A stretch of DNA of 64,000 bases from Callipepla californica brunnescens (lineage: Eukaryota; Chordata; Aves; Galliformes; Odontophoridae): assembly GCA_023055505.1 (NCBI GenBank), contig JALIRH010000002.1, positions 4,148,001 through 4,212,000 of the forward strand, given 5' to 3'. The translations under genes were made by a program, and so were the position numbers. The stretch's first letter is position 1. The number at the start of each line of letters is the position of its first letter. Shown one piece after another: positions 12,166 through 24,560 of this stretch. A model generated the notes under the pieces. It saw only the letters and a program-made list of their open reading frames with translations, made no database searches and was not told the DNA's origin.

Positions 12166-15100
12166 AATTTTAGAGAGTAATAATAAATTATTAAATCTAC
12201 CAGTAGTCTTAATTTGCAATAATTAAGTCACACAAATAATAATTGTTCCTCTTTGAAACTCATATAACTAACTGGAACCAGTTTGTATTTGTTTTTGACA
12301 TTGCTTTTGCAGACTACTGTGGAAGGAGCTGTATGTTTAACCACATACATTATGTACGCTGAACTTTGTTCCACTATATATATATATTTATTTTATGTGT
12401 CAGCCCAATGTGATGCCTTACAAAAGTGAATTTTAAAAGTTTGGATCATCTACAATAGAATTTTCTTTCCCAAACCACATGGAAAATACAGATGGGTCTT
12501 ATTAAGTATTGCATTTGTGACATGGTCTAGGTACAGGATATCTTAACTCATCAAGTTAAGAGTTATATTTTTATAAAGATGTTTTGTGAAGGAAGAGTAC
12601 CAGAGAGTCGGTGCAGTGTGTGTCTATCATCAGGTGAATCAGAAAACAAGAAATGTTTATGTAGAATATAGCAGGAATAATGATTTTTGTGGCTCATCAC
12701 TGTTCTTATAGCTGTTTTAGATTAAATAGGAGTTAGATGCGGCTGGATTTATCAATATGGAAATTAATTGTATATGGCTCAACTAAAGACAATCTCTCTA
12801 AAGATGAGGCAATATATTTTGCAAGTCTTACTAGTGATGGTTCATTTTTTTTCTTAATCTTTTTTTTTCTCTTTAATCTTTAAGGATCTATTCCAAAAAG
12901 TACTGTAGAATTAATGGAATTTTTATTTGACGTTAGATTAACGCTGTGAGTCTTTTTAATAAACTGTGAGGATTTCATAATTCATGACTCTGTAAGTTTC
13001 AGTACTGGATGAAGTGCTGCAAGCAGTGCTCATCAAGCAGAGATTATTTATGGATCAGGATTTGGAAATTATAAATCCAGTAATTTATTGACATCAAAGT
13101 AAGATAACAAGAAATAATACAGAAATAACTTGGTTTCCTGATACATACATTATATAAAAATTAAAGTAAATTGTAACATACTGCACAACAATGTGACAGA
13201 GCACACAATGCCAACATGAGATGGCACGTATACTCTACTGTAGAATTTAGTACTTTTCTTTAATTGTCTTCAATAGCTTCTGGTGTAGAAAATGCAGTAC
13301 TACAATAAAGAAAAAAAAGCTACTTCTCTGAAAGACATAACTTTTAGTGAGATCATTTGAATCTGTTTCATGCCTTCAAATGTAAATCATTTGTGAATAT
13401 AACACATAATGAGTACAGGATAACGTATATAAAAATAACAGAAGGCACAGGACTATTCTCCAGCAATATAAATCCTTTTTTCCTAGGGATTTAGGAATCA
13501 CCAACACACAGCTACTAATCTAAGCCTTGCCAGCACCACTATTTTCATGAAATTTGTAAAAGAAGAACAGTTTTATACGTGATCAGACAAAGTAGTAGTT
13601 TCAGGCAGTTACAGCCCTGTGATTTGAGGCCTGTGCAACTCGGGAGTGAACTACTGTGGGATACATTGCCACAAAAAGTATGGAAGTGGTATTTATATGG
13701 ACACAAATGCGGCTGGTCTGATTTACCGAAGAAAGCACTGAGCTGTTTGAGTCATAAACCACATCTTTGTGAAATCCCTCCACCACAATCACTGACTGAG
13801 AAGTTATTCTGGGGAAGTGCCATGAAATGATTACTGTTTTCTTAGCCACCTGCTGAGGCATCCATTCCCGAGGATAAGATATCAGGCTTTGCAGACCTTC
13901 CTAACCTGCTCCAGCCATGTTCTTAACCCCAGGGTGAAAATGGAAATCAAAGGCTCATGATCAGAACAGAAAGAATTGCAAAATTTAGATAAATCAAAGC
14001 ATAAATCCATGCAACTTTCATCATAGTTCTCTGAGCTGCTGGGACAGTGCTGCTTCCAACAGAAAATAATACAGCAATAGTAAAGTGCAAAATAAGAGAG
14101 CATTTTGAATTACCATCTATGCATTATTGAAAGACTGCATATTCCTCCCAAGATCACCAGAGACAAAATACCTGCAAAGATATTTTTCACAGGAAATGTT
14201 TTACCTTCTCTTAATTATTTTGATACAATATAAGGAGAAGCTACAGCTTCAACAACTTATTTTTCTTGAAGCATGCTGACGTGATTATTATATGCAGTAG
14301 CTGAAATGCTAAGTATTAGAAAATGTATTTATATACACACTATGCCACTGTTAAAGACAAAGTGAGGATCTTTGGTTTTCTTCACTACATGCAACACTCA
14401 TTTTGATGCACTCTTTGATTCAGACTCTTATAGCTGATCAAACTAATGTGCTTGTGCGCATCTTCCTTTGCTGTAAGTGCCACCAAATCCTCAAGAATCA
14501 TCAGCTTTTCTGGAGAAAGCCACCAGTATCCCATAGACTTGTTATTTTGACATAAGGTGGCTATAATGTTCAATCAAACAAGGGGTCGAAAGATAAAGTA
14601 GCCTGAAGAAAAAGGAATGCAGACTGTTCACATAGATATTTTATCACTCTGTCATGGGAAAAGTTGTTTTGTTTTTAACTTTATCTTAGAGGTGAGCAAC
14701 TTCCTATCATTCTTCTTATTTTTTTTTTTTCATTTTTTTAATGTCAATTCTGGAATGGGAACAGACTGAGACAGAGGTTTCCTTCCCAGGCTTACAGATA
14801 CACATGTAGAATTAGCTACTGTATGTATTATTTTTCTGTGTTTGTGAAAAAATAAAATAAGAAACAATAGTAGAACACTGGATAAGCTGTGCAACCACTC
14901 CAGAAGCTGTGCAGAAGACAATCAGGTTGTGGGTCTAAATACCTCACTTTCCCGTATTCACTTCGAGATATTTTCTTTCTTGCCCCTGAGAAGATTTTTA
15001 TAGCAACCTGTGCCTGAAATGCAGTCCTACAAAGTTTGAAATAGCCACACCAGGAACACTAACTTCACGTCATAATTCAGGAACTACGTACCTAAGTGCT

Positions 15101-15645
15101 TTGCTGAATCAGGCTCTCAATTGTGTCGAGGTAATGATCCCTGCAGGAAACCTGAAAGGGAACAGTAACAGTGGTGATCTCTCTTCATTAGCAAAGTCTT
15201 CCTATGCCCACACATCCTTGTCTTCTGCACAAAGGTGGAAAGAACTGGCAGATGAAATGCCTCTCTTCCAGATGCATTTGGTCAGAAAGGATGACTGTGG
15301 ATTGGTCTTAATAATGTGCAAAGGATAACATTCCTTGTACCTTGTCTCATTGGCAGTAGCAGTGATGGTACCGAGGTGAGTGAAAATAAGGTCTGTCACT
15401 GGCAAAAGGGCTTAGAGGAAGCACCAGGGGGCAGCCGCCATAGTCATCTTATCAAACAAAACCAAAGTGACTTCAAATCATTTATGTCTGACAAAAGATT
15501 TTTTGTCTGTATGAGTACTGGGGAGAAGGGGCAGTGTGTAAAGGGATGCTTTATTTTCCTGGAGGCATTACACCAGGAGAAGTCATCAGAGATACACAGT
15601 AGAGCACTGCATCATACCAAGTGGGCAGCATATATGTACCACGTA
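12166..15645. other. Intergenic stretch, no gene seen
   Basis: Unique AT-rich DNA. The segment 13579-13861 is open on both strands (about 85 codons each) but matches nothing I recognise. T-rich runs occur at about 12846-12873 and 14720-14740. No exon with supported splice sites was found. Confidence 0.5.
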
Positions 15646-16398
15646 CAAAACTCAGGGGAGTGGCTGACTCATCTGGGCTGCACAGCCATCCAGAAGGACC
15701 TCAACAGGCTGGAGAGGTGGGCTGACTAAAACATCATGGAGTTCAGCAAGGAGAAGTGCAGAGTGTTGCACCTGGGAGGGGACAACCACAGGCACCGAAT
15801 GCTGGTGGACATCAAGTTGAACATGAGCAAAGGGCCTTTGAACAAGAGTTAATAGTGTTCTTGGCTTCATTAGGCAAAGTATTGTCAACAGTTCAAAAGA
15901 GGTGATCCTTCCCCTCTGCTCAGCGTTGGTGAGGATGTAGCTGGTGTGTCTAGTTCCAGAGTACCAGAGAGACTCTAAAAAATGTCTAATGATCTCCAAG
16001 ATGACAAGATTGGAGCACCTTTCCTCTGAGAGAGCTGGAACTGCTCAGCCTGGAGAGGAGGAGGCTCAGGGAATTCTCATCAATGTGTATAAATACCTGA
16101 CAGGTGGGCATAAAGAAGTTGAAGCCAGGCTCTCCTCAGTGATGTCTAGGACAAAGAGGCAATGGGCACCACAAGGTACACAGGAAGTTCCATCTAATCA
16201 TCAGGAAGCACTTCTGAGCTGTGAGAGAGATGGACCACTGTCATAGATTGCCCAGAGATGATAGAGTATTCTTGGAGACCTTCAGAAATGGCCTGGACAT
16301 AGTTCTGGGCATCCTACTCTGGGCTTCCTGCTTGAGGATGTAGAAGATGGACCAAAAGGTCCCATGCAACCTCAACAATTCTGTGATTCTGTGATAGA
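15646..16398 (+). mobile_element. CR1 LINE fragment, sense, about 750 bases
   Basis: A sense copy reaching from the end of the reverse transcriptase region (GACCTCAACAGGCTGGAGAGG, GAGTTCAGCAAGGAGAAGTG) through the 3' UTR (GAACTGCTCAGCCTGGAGAG, GGAGACCTTCAGAAATGGCC) to the 3' end CAACAATTCTGTGATTCTGTGA. It is old, with many small indels. Short open frames on both strands here are shadows of it. Confidence 0.92.
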
Positions 16399-16689
16399 TT
16401 CTAACATGTAAAACTCTGTTTCTTTTACACAGCAATTGGACACAAAGCCTTAGAGATCCTGGTCTTCCTTCCATGTGTTAGCTTATAAGTAGTGGCAATC
16501 ACTGGAACGAGCCCCATGAGATGTTCACAGAAAAGTGATAGAAGATAAATAAAAATAGCAACTGATTCAATTCAGTTTCCCACTTACCAGCAACTGCTAT
16601 GATACTGCTAAAATAATTCATCATAGTAAGACACCTTGACGTTAAATTTGAGCCTTTTTTTTTTTTGCTCCAAACCCTATGAAGAGTTG

Positions 16690-17000
16690 GGGAGATCTGA
16701 GAGAGGCATTTCAGTACCTAACGGGGAGCTATAGGAAAGAAGAGGACAGACTCTTTTAATGGGGTCTGTGGTGACTGGACAAAGGAAAATGTTTCCAAAC
16801 TGAAAGAAGGGAGATTTAGATTGGATGTAAGGAAAAGGTTTCCCACAGTAAGTGTACTGAGTCATTGGAACAGGTTGTGCAGAGTGGATACTCTGTCTCT
16901 GGGGACATTCAAAGGCTGGACAGGACTCTGAGCACCCTGATCACGCTGAAGATGTCCTTGTTCATTGCAGGGACATCGGACTAGATGACTTCCCTGAGGG
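16690..17000 (+). mobile_element. CR1 LINE 3' fragment, sense, with an unusual end
   Basis: A sense CR1 body: GAGTCATTGGAACAGGTTG, GGGGACATTCAAAGGCTGG, CTGAGCACCCTGATCACGC, GGACTAGATGACTTCCCTGA. Instead of the usual TTCCAACC / ATTCTATG terminus, it stops at about 17000 and runs into an A-rich tract with AAAAC units. Confidence 0.85.
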
Positions 17001-17026
17001 AAAAAAAAAACAAAACAAAACATAAA
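17001..17026. repeat. A-rich tract with AAAAC units
   Basis: Ten A followed by three AAAAC-like units and a short A run, directly abutting the truncated CR1 3' end. Confidence 0.8.
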
Positions 17027-17280
17027 AACTATGTCCTGATGCTTGCTGCTACGCTTCTGCTGGAGGAGGAAATGAGTGAGCACACCTGGAGAAGGGGTGA
17101 AGGACTGCCAGCTCCAGTACCCAAGTCAGAGCTGCAATTCAAGCAGCAATATCCCAGCAGACAGCTTTTTATTTAGACATCGAGCACACGGAGGGGTAAA
17201 AGCAGAGGCCACCTGTTTGCCGATCCAGAAAGGGCATTTCCTTCCCTCCCTGGACTCTCTGCGGACACACCGCTCAATCA

Positions 17281-17690
17281 GGAGACGCCCTTCCCTTGGG
17301 GACGTTTATCTTCTCGTCCCTGAGGAGGAGGATGGGAGCTCAGCGCGGCCCATACACCCCCAGTGCCGCCTCCTCCGACATCTCTCTCTCCCGCCTAAAG
17401 CCCTCAGCCCCATCCCCACGCCCCCTCGACTCCCTCAAGCCTCCACTCCCCCTCCCCAAGCCTCACCCCCGTCCCCTGGCCGCTCCCTGCCGGCGGCGGG
17501 GCCCGCAGCCCTCCCCGCCCCGCGCCTTCCCCTCCCCTTGCTCCTTAAACCCCGCTCCTGTCCTCCCCGGCCCTCTCCCTCCTCAGCTCCCACCCGCCGG
17601 GTCCCGCTGCCGCCGGCCCTGCCCGCTCCGCTCCTCGGCTCCGTCCCCGCGCATCTCGTTCTCTCTCCCCGCTCATCTCTGTTTCTTTGC
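17281..17690. promoter_or_regulatory. CpG-island-like GC-rich block, candidate COL22A1 promoter
   Basis: By hand count this block holds about 33 CpG dinucleotides in 400 bases and is roughly two thirds G+C, very C-rich on this strand. CpG is rare everywhere else in the window. GC-box-like CCGCCC runs occur near 17516 and no convincing TATA box is seen. CpG islands usually mark vertebrate promoters. The only gene found is about 30 kb downstream on the + strand, and a strong splice donor lies at 18454, so I infer the promoter and first exon of COL22A1 here. A divergent or non-coding transcript is also possible. Confidence 0.6.
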
Positions 17691-17935
<245 letters not shown>

Positions 17936-18240
17936 CTTTCCTTTGCTTTACTTTTCTTTCTTTCCTTCTCTTCTTTTCTTTCTTTTTTCTTTCTTCTCTC
18001 TTCCATTTCTTCTTTCTCTTTGCTCCTTTTCATTTATTCTCTCATTTCTTCGTTTCTTTCTCATTTTTTTTCTTTTATCTCTCTTGCTCTCTCCTCTTTT
18101 ACTCTTTTTTTCTGCTTTTTTTTCTTCTTTTTCCGCATTTCCCCCCCATTTACCCATTTAATTTCCGCTCTCCCTCTCCTTTTTCCTTCTTTTTCCCCCC
18201 ACCTCCCTTCTCTTCTGCATTTTCTTCATCCCCCCCCTCT
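17936..18240. repeat. Degenerate polypyrimidine tract
   Basis: The microsatellite continues for about 300 bases as an irregular C/T-only tract with few purines, containing TTTTTTCTTC-like and CCCCCC runs. With the flanking array it forms about 600 bases of strand-asymmetric pyrimidine between the CpG island and the candidate first-exon donor. Confidence 0.85.
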
Positions 18241-18453
18241 CCCTCCAAGGGGAACAGAGGATGCAGCCTTTTTCCCATCCCTGCTCTCTCACCAGCACTT
18301 CTGTGTGAGTGCGTGTGTGTCTCTCTATCTGTGTGTCCCCTCTTAACGCCCACCCTGCTCCCATCCCATCCAAGCTGACAGCTGCAGAGTGCAGTGGGGC
18401 TGAGGCTGAGTGTAGACACCAGGCTCCCTCCTGGTGCTGTTGTGCTTGAGCAG
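18241..18453 (+). other. COL22A1: Candidate non-coding first exon ending at a strong splice donor
   Basis: The sequence GAGCAG|GTAAGAGG places a near-consensus splice donor at 18453/18454, downstream of the CpG island. No long open frame precedes it, so it would be 5' UTR. A 15-codon upstream ORF starts at an ATG at 18261 with A at -3 and stops at 18306-18308. The true exon start is unknown; 18241 is simply where the pyrimidine tract ends. The assignment to COL22A1 rests on strand, distance and the absence of other genes, and needs RNA data. Confidence 0.4.
18261..18308 (+). other. Possible upstream ORF in candidate first exon
   Basis: ATG in the context GAGGATGC, 15 sense codons, then TGA. 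It matters only if transcription starts upstream of it, when it could reduce translation of the main frame. Confidence 0.25.
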
Positions 18454-18654
18454 GTAAGAGGACATCCTGACACACAGGACACTGCACACAACCCTTGTTT
18501 TAGCAGCTCTTTTAAACGTTTCCCTCGGACAGCAAGGCAGCTCCAGTTCAGAAGAATTTGGTAGAGTATGCAGACATGCAGGAACAGGATCTGTGTTTTA
18601 AAATGAAAGTCGAGGGAGAACTGTGTTAAATTAATCTTAATTGGGAAAAAAAAA

Positions 18655-18827
18655 AAATTCAGAAAGAGTGGTGAGGTATTGAAACAGACCTGGAGGTGTC
18701 TGAGAAATGGATATATGTGGCTCTGAGGGATATGGCTTAACAGGCATGGTGGGGATGGACTGATGGTTGGACTAGATGATCTTAGTGTTCTTTCCCAACC
18801 TTAACGATTCGATGATTCTGTGATTAA
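18655..18827 (+). mobile_element. CR1 LINE 3' end, sense
   Basis: Starts at an A-rich AAAAATTCAGAAAGAGTGG and keeps GACCTGGAGGTGTCTGAG, GGCATGGTGGGGATGGACTG, GGACTAGATGATCTTAGTG, then TTCCCAACCTTAACGATTCG and ATTCTGTGAT. About 170 bases, 5'-truncated. Confidence 0.93.
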
Positions 18828-19967
18828 TCAGGGTTTACCTTTTTCTTTAGTCAACAAAGTTTGTGGACCACAGATTCTGCTCAGTGGATGTGAGCCAGTC
18901 TGTGTCAGTCCTTAATTTGTGATCAGCGGTGCAGAGTCTTCACCATGTTCTATCAGCAGAGATTGGAAGATGCCCTTATGGAGGAAAGCCATCAAAGGAG
19001 TTCAGAGTTGACAGATGCTTAGAGCTGTCAAGATTGTGTAATGATTACTCTGTTCAGTGTTGGTTATCCTAAACACACGTAGCTTGGGATTTTAGTGTCC
19101 TAACATCTTGTGTTGTCTTTGTGTGGCACTTCAGTTTCTATTGGTATGTGGGAATACCTTGATGTGTTAACAAGATGTTTGGTTTTCAGTTTGTATTTAT
19201 TTTGAATGTGCCTCGTTTTATTTCTATAGCCTATATGTCATCCTCTATGCTGCCTTATTCAGCAGTTCTTTCACTTCTGTATTTTTATATACCCAGTGTT
19301 CTTAAAAAAAAGTGCACTGGTTGCCTCAGTGCTGACGCTTCCCAGGCATTAATATGCACACAGTGCTTTGTGTGCTTGCACGTATTTTGATTAAGACCTT
19401 AAAATAGCACAGCCCATCTGTGCATCGTGGACACTAATGGAATCATGCTCAGAAAGATGCACCTGCAAACTCTACACGTGTAACTCTACACTTAATTTGC
19501 ACTGAGGAGTACTCTAGGTGGATGCCTGAATGTCCTCTTTTTCTTTCACAAATGCCTGTTCAGACATCTGTCTGAGGGCTTTTTTTTTTTTTTTTGTGTA
19601 AACCATAAAGAAAATATACTACTTTTATTAAAAAGAAAGTCTTTTTCTTTAAGAGACCAGGCAGGCAGGTTTAGTCCACCTCAAAAACTCCCTGATTTTT
19701 TATTTTTTTTTTAAAGAGTAAGCATTTCTGACAGCAGATTTTACTGAGACTACAGTTTGGATATGCTCCTTGTCTGTGGTTGAACAGATGCTCTGAAGTG
19801 TGCACTTAAGATGTATCAAGTATGTAAAAATGCCTATCAGAAATTACATCAATTAAGTGTTGATGGAATGTTATGGCTAAAAAAAAAATTGTATACTGCA
19901 GTGTCTCTATGCATCTTTAGTGTGGTTGTGCTGCTGTGGATCCTAATAAGATGTAGCATGATGTTTT
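18828..19967. other. Putative intron 1 sequence, no gene seen
   Basis: Unique sequence with T runs at about 19580-19597 and 19699-19712. The frame at 19175-19390 has no recognised domain. Confidence 0.5.
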
Positions 19968-20012
19968 CAAAGAATGGTTTGAGTTGGAAAATGACCTTTA
20001 ATGGTCATCTTG
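19968..20012 (-). mobile_element. Very short CR1 3' terminus, antisense
   Basis: AAAGAATGGTTTGAGTTGG, AAAATGACCTTTAATGG and TCATCT match the inverted last 40-50 bases of CR1. It is either an extremely truncated insertion or the surviving end of an older one. Confidence 0.6.
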
Positions 20013-21790
20013 CCAGATGAAAACCGAGTCTTGGAAAAGTTGAAATCTCATTCTGAACTTAGCGAAGGGCAGCCTGCCAACAAATGAATGTCATCTGATT
20101 TTGAGTAGAATGATTCAAAGTAACTTAGTACAGGGCAGACACTGTAAAGTGAAGGGAAAGAAACCAGGTTTTTCGGCTTCTGGAATGGCAGTAATGAGAC
20201 AGCTCACTCCAGGCATAAGTCTGACTTGCCTCTTTTGTGAGTACAAATTGTATTCTCTCTAATTTGATCAACTGTCTCCAACTTGTATGAAACCTCTACA
20301 ATGGAATAGAGGAAAAAGGTTTAGAGTTGGAACAGTCCATGTAATGGAAGACTTACTGGAGGAAGTATCAGTATAATTCATGAGAATGACTCATATTTGC
20401 ATGGGAGAAGGAGGTCCTCAGTGGCCACCTAATGGAGGATGATTGAAATGAAAGAATTAGTTTGATCCTGTGTTTTGTGGGAAGCGTTTTCTGAGCTCAG
20501 TGACCTAGACAGTGTGTGGGTGAATGTATCTATGGCACCTATACATACACACACACACATATATATACATATATATATATATATTTACTTCTACTGAGAC
20601 TTCACACAATTTTAGGGCAAATGTATTTGCCAGAGCTATCTTTTGATTCTGAAGATTATGATGCTGAAAATAGCAGGAATAAGAGAAGGCTTTTGTATCC
20701 AACATGTGAAAATTTTCTTACTACAATATATTTCTGAGATTTGCTTGGCAGTTACTGTGGCTTCAAAGGATATTTCACACTGTAACACTTTCTCTTAAAG
20801 CCTGTTTCAATTAATCACTGCCGGGTGATTGCAGTTCCTTCCTTTTAAAAACTATTCTTAAACCGTTTCTCTGTCTCATAATGAAAAGCAAACCTTAAGA
20901 AAAAAACCTGCATTAGATCCATATCTCCTCTGTACCAGTGTACCTGAAAAGTACAGGTGATATGGGGCTATTTCAGCTGTTTGGGCAGTATCAAATTCCC
21001 CAAGCTTTCTTAGGTAAACTGTAAATTTGTATTATCTCCCACAATACTGAAATGCCCTTCTCAGCCTTTCCCATTCCGTTTTCCCAAGTGAGAAGGATGT
21101 GCCAGTACATTTCTTCCTTTTCAAGTTCTACAGAGAAGAGCCATTCCTACAGGTCTTTCTTTGACTTAATGAGTCTTGGGATATTAATATTGAGTTCTTA
21201 CTTATCAACATTTTGTGTTAAGCAATACTAGTTGTTAAAAAGATGTTTTGGGTCATCAAAGCTTGTGTTTATGGAACAAAGAAAGGAGAGAACAGCATGT
21301 ATAAAAATTAATAATTCTTCAATCTGTAAATCACTGTAGCTGAGTAATTGGGAACATTTTTAAATAGTTGTAGGAAAGGTAGGTAGAACAATAAAAGAAC
21401 ACCAAAATAAAGACATTAGAAATGGTCTGTTTATAGTCCAATCAAACTCTCTCCCTCTATCTATCAATTTCCTCTTCCTTCTACTTGACTGTATTTTGTG
21501 TTTTCCTAATGGCTTGTTCCTGGGGCTGCTAAAAGTTCTGACTACCTTCACTGGCATCAGGCTTGGGAAGCTGTCACAGGCAATGGCCATCTGGGAGGAT
21601 GCTGCCCCAGCTCAGTTAGTGGAGCCAAGCAAGGGGCTGGTATCTTACCGGGAGAAAGACTTACGCAGAAGTCTCCCATTGTGCTTTTGGGAGATTGACA
21701 CCTCTTAAAGTTCTCTGCTCGAACCGTACTCAGACTTGTCTTCTCGGCTAAAAAGTATGTTGTGAGTTAGAAATATCTCACCTTTTAGTT
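20013..21790. other. Putative intron 1 sequence, no gene seen
   Basis: Unique sequence containing the CA/TA microsatellite at 20541-20584. No exon or further mobile element is recognised. Confidence 0.5.
20541..20584. repeat. (CA)n(TA)n microsatellite
   Basis: Six CA-type units run into about fourteen TA units with one interruption. Short open frames on both strands across it are artefacts. Confidence 0.9.
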
Positions 21791-21794
21791 GGTC

Positions 21795-22062
21795 TGATAG
21801 TGATAGGACAAGGAAGAATGGCTTTAAATTAAAAGAGGAGAAATTTAGTTTTGATGTTAGGAAGAAATTCTGTGCTCAGAGGGTGGTGAGGCACTGGAAA
21901 AGGTTGCTCAGAGAAGTTGTGAGTGCTCCATCTCTGGAGGTATTCAGTGCCAAGCTGGATAGGGCCCTGGGCAGACTGATATGTTGGGTGCCAACCCTGT
22001 CCATGGTGGAGGGTTGGAACTAGAAAATTTCCAGGTCCCCTCCAACCCAAGCCATTCTACGA
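21795..22062 (+). mobile_element. CR1 LINE 3' end, sense
   Basis: Sense landmarks in order: GTGATAGGACAAGG, GGTGGTGAGGCACTGG, CATCTCTGGAGGTATTCAG, GGCCCTGGGCAGACTG, CATGGTGGAGGGTTGGAAC and CCCCTCCAACCCAAGCCATT, ending near CTACGAC. Confidence 0.93.
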
Positions 22063-24240
22063 CATGAGAAAAGTGGATGAAGGTACCTTACTGAACCTCC
22101 AGCCCACTTCCATGACCCTTACAGTGTGTTTGTATGCTAGTTATTGAGCAGTGTGGACAAAGATGACATGGTCGTCAGAGACAGTAATGCAATACTGAGA
22201 ACAATATATTTTTTTCCATATTAGGACCCTTCCTTTCCTTTACATGCTCTCCTTCGCACTTGCTGGTGCTGGCTGACATGGGATTTGTGAGCCACATCTG
22301 TAATCCTTAGGCTGACAACCCCAGCAAAGGTGTTCTTGTGGCTTCTGAGAAGAAGAGCATGCACTGAATTTTTTTCCTGAGTCTGTTCCTGATGTCTGAC
22401 TCCACTAAGCATGCTTAAATATTGTAGCATTTAATTATGGTTTGCAAAACAGGACTGATAGTTCTGGTTGAGGAAAAAGTTACTGTTCTCTCTTTGTCTC
22501 TATTTCTAGTCAGGGCACGGGGGTGGAGGGGGCTGATAATACTTATTTTCCAACATCACTAACAGGTCTGTGAAGATTAAATAGCTGATGCCTCACCTAG
22601 CGAGAAAAAAAGGTGTGGATTCATTACTATTGCCTTGGGAAAACTATTTCAGAATTGGCAGGAGGTGGGTAGATGGTGAGTATACAATATACTAGAGACT
22701 TGGCATCTAGATCAGGAATTTAATCTGGAGTAGTGAAAAAAAGAAACAACCCACCTCTGTAATAAACATTATTGATATACAACAGGTGTTACATCCTACT
22801 AATTTCACTAGGCGATAAAAGTAGTGAGGTGGTTTTTGTTTCATTGTTCTGCCAGAAACAACTTTAAGAACAGTTCACTCTTGGGAGATGAAAGTTGGGC
22901 TGGATTGGCACTCGTTCTATTTATGATATTGAGTTTTTCATGGCAAACAGCTGGTTTTTTAGCACACAGTGATGAACAGGAATCTCAGACCCTCAGAGTT
23001 GTGGACATACTTGGAATTTTAAAGGCTGCTTGCTGTAATGAGGTATGAATATTTTTTAGTAACTTCCAGTTTCTTCCCTGATAGATAGGAAAGTTAGCAA
23101 GAAAGAGAGGTCAGGTGCCTGTGAGTGCTGACACCTGCTTGGGAATGCTTGTGCTACAGAAATAATGATTCAGACCATCCTAAGCACCCCCTGAAGAGCC
23201 ACAAATCCCACAACAGGGTCAGTATGGCTGCAGAGTGGCCAAAAAGGGCAGAACCCAGAGCTGATCTGATTACATATCACAAAACTTCTTCAAGCTTTGT
23301 TAGCATTGACAGTTCATTAGAAATGAATGAAATTGAATTATGGGTCACGTATTGTGAGTGCTGTCAGTCCTGATTATGCAGTCATCTAGATTTCCTTTGC
23401 TTAGGGAGTACTGCTGTCACAGAGCTTATCTACTATGCAGTAGATGCAAGCTATCCTTTTGCAGCTTATAGGAATCTATTTACTTTGCATTGATTCAGTT
23501 CCTCAGAAATTAATCTTTGATTTTTGCAAAATAGAAGGATCCCTTGAGTTTTGTTTAAGCAACTCGATTTGGTTATTGTTGTGTCCTGAATAATGATTCT
23601 TAAGTAATTTTAATAAGAGATGTCAAAACTACAATATTTCATGTGACATTAGAGGGAAAGTTTAAATTATTGACAGCTTTAAATATTTTTGGAGTCACGT
23701 TCTTTGATCTGAGCTTAGTCAGCTCTTGATTGTGGTTTGACTGCTTATTACCCAAGCACAATTTTTGCAGCGATGTTTGCTTAAACATGTTGAATTATGT
23801 GCTTGTTGGCAGCAGCCTGGTATTTCTTTCAAAAGCAAGCAGTTTTACATTGATTTTCATAAGAAGAAGTTATTCTCTATATCAATCACAATTTCTTTCT
23901 TTGAGCAGGAAAGTTTAGACATGAGGGGAAGCAGGGGAATTACTATTGGCTCCGCATTTATAATAAAATTAATTGCCACTTGTACAACGCCATGTCAGTA
24001 ATTCCAATTTTACTGGTAGGTGAAGGCTATCGATAATGTATGTAGTCTGCTTTGATTGGTGCCCATTGCAGAGCACACCTTCTAATGGCCATCCCTGCAA
24101 TCCTTTATCCATTTTAGTGATTATACACAGCCGGAAGAACTTCAACAAACCCTGTTGAGTAAATCTAGACAGGATGGTCAAAGGCAAAATGGTTGTCAAT
24201 AACTGACTGGAAAATCATGGGCTGACAGAGCGGTTGAGAT
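22063..24240. other. Putative intron 1 sequence, no gene seen
   Basis: About 2.2 kb of unique sequence. Frames such as 22824-23048 and 23125-23373 begin at non-ATG codons or lack recognisable domains and flanking splice signals. Confidence 0.5.
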
Positions 24241-24560
24241 TTCAAAGGACATGGTCTGATCCATCCCACTTCTCAAGTAGGACCACCCACAAGGACATCC
24301 TGTTTCATCTGAACATCTTGTTCAGATGGAACCTCTTGAGTTTCAGTTTGTGCCTATTTGCTCAAATTCATTCAGTCTCTGATAAGAGACACTGGGGCAC
24401 AACCCTTCTCTGGCACCTGAAGATCATCTGGTCCCATGCTGGTGTTGGTAAGGCCCAAACCTACCTCTTTTATAAGTTCTGCAGTATCACAGCTCAGGAT
24501 GCTCTCAGCCTGAACAAATGTCCAGTTCAGCATTGGGCAATGACTTCACAGTCCATCAGC
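24241..24560 (-). mobile_element. Diverged CR1 fragment, antisense
   Basis: Antisense CR1 landmarks AGTAGGACCACCCACAAGGA, GTTCAGATGGAACCTCTTGAG and TTTCAGTTTGTGCCTATTTG are followed by AAGAGACACTGG. It belongs to an older subfamily than most copies here, and the edges are approximate. Confidence 0.7.

Noticed and set aside
15101..15999. Overlapping open frames of 75-137 residues on both strands
   Set aside because: The downstream part is CR1. The upstream part has no domain, and the frames overlap in conflicting phases.
17948..18491. Lys/Glu/Arg-rich open frames on the minus strand
   Set aside because: They are the reverse reading of the polypyrimidine tract and show no domain.
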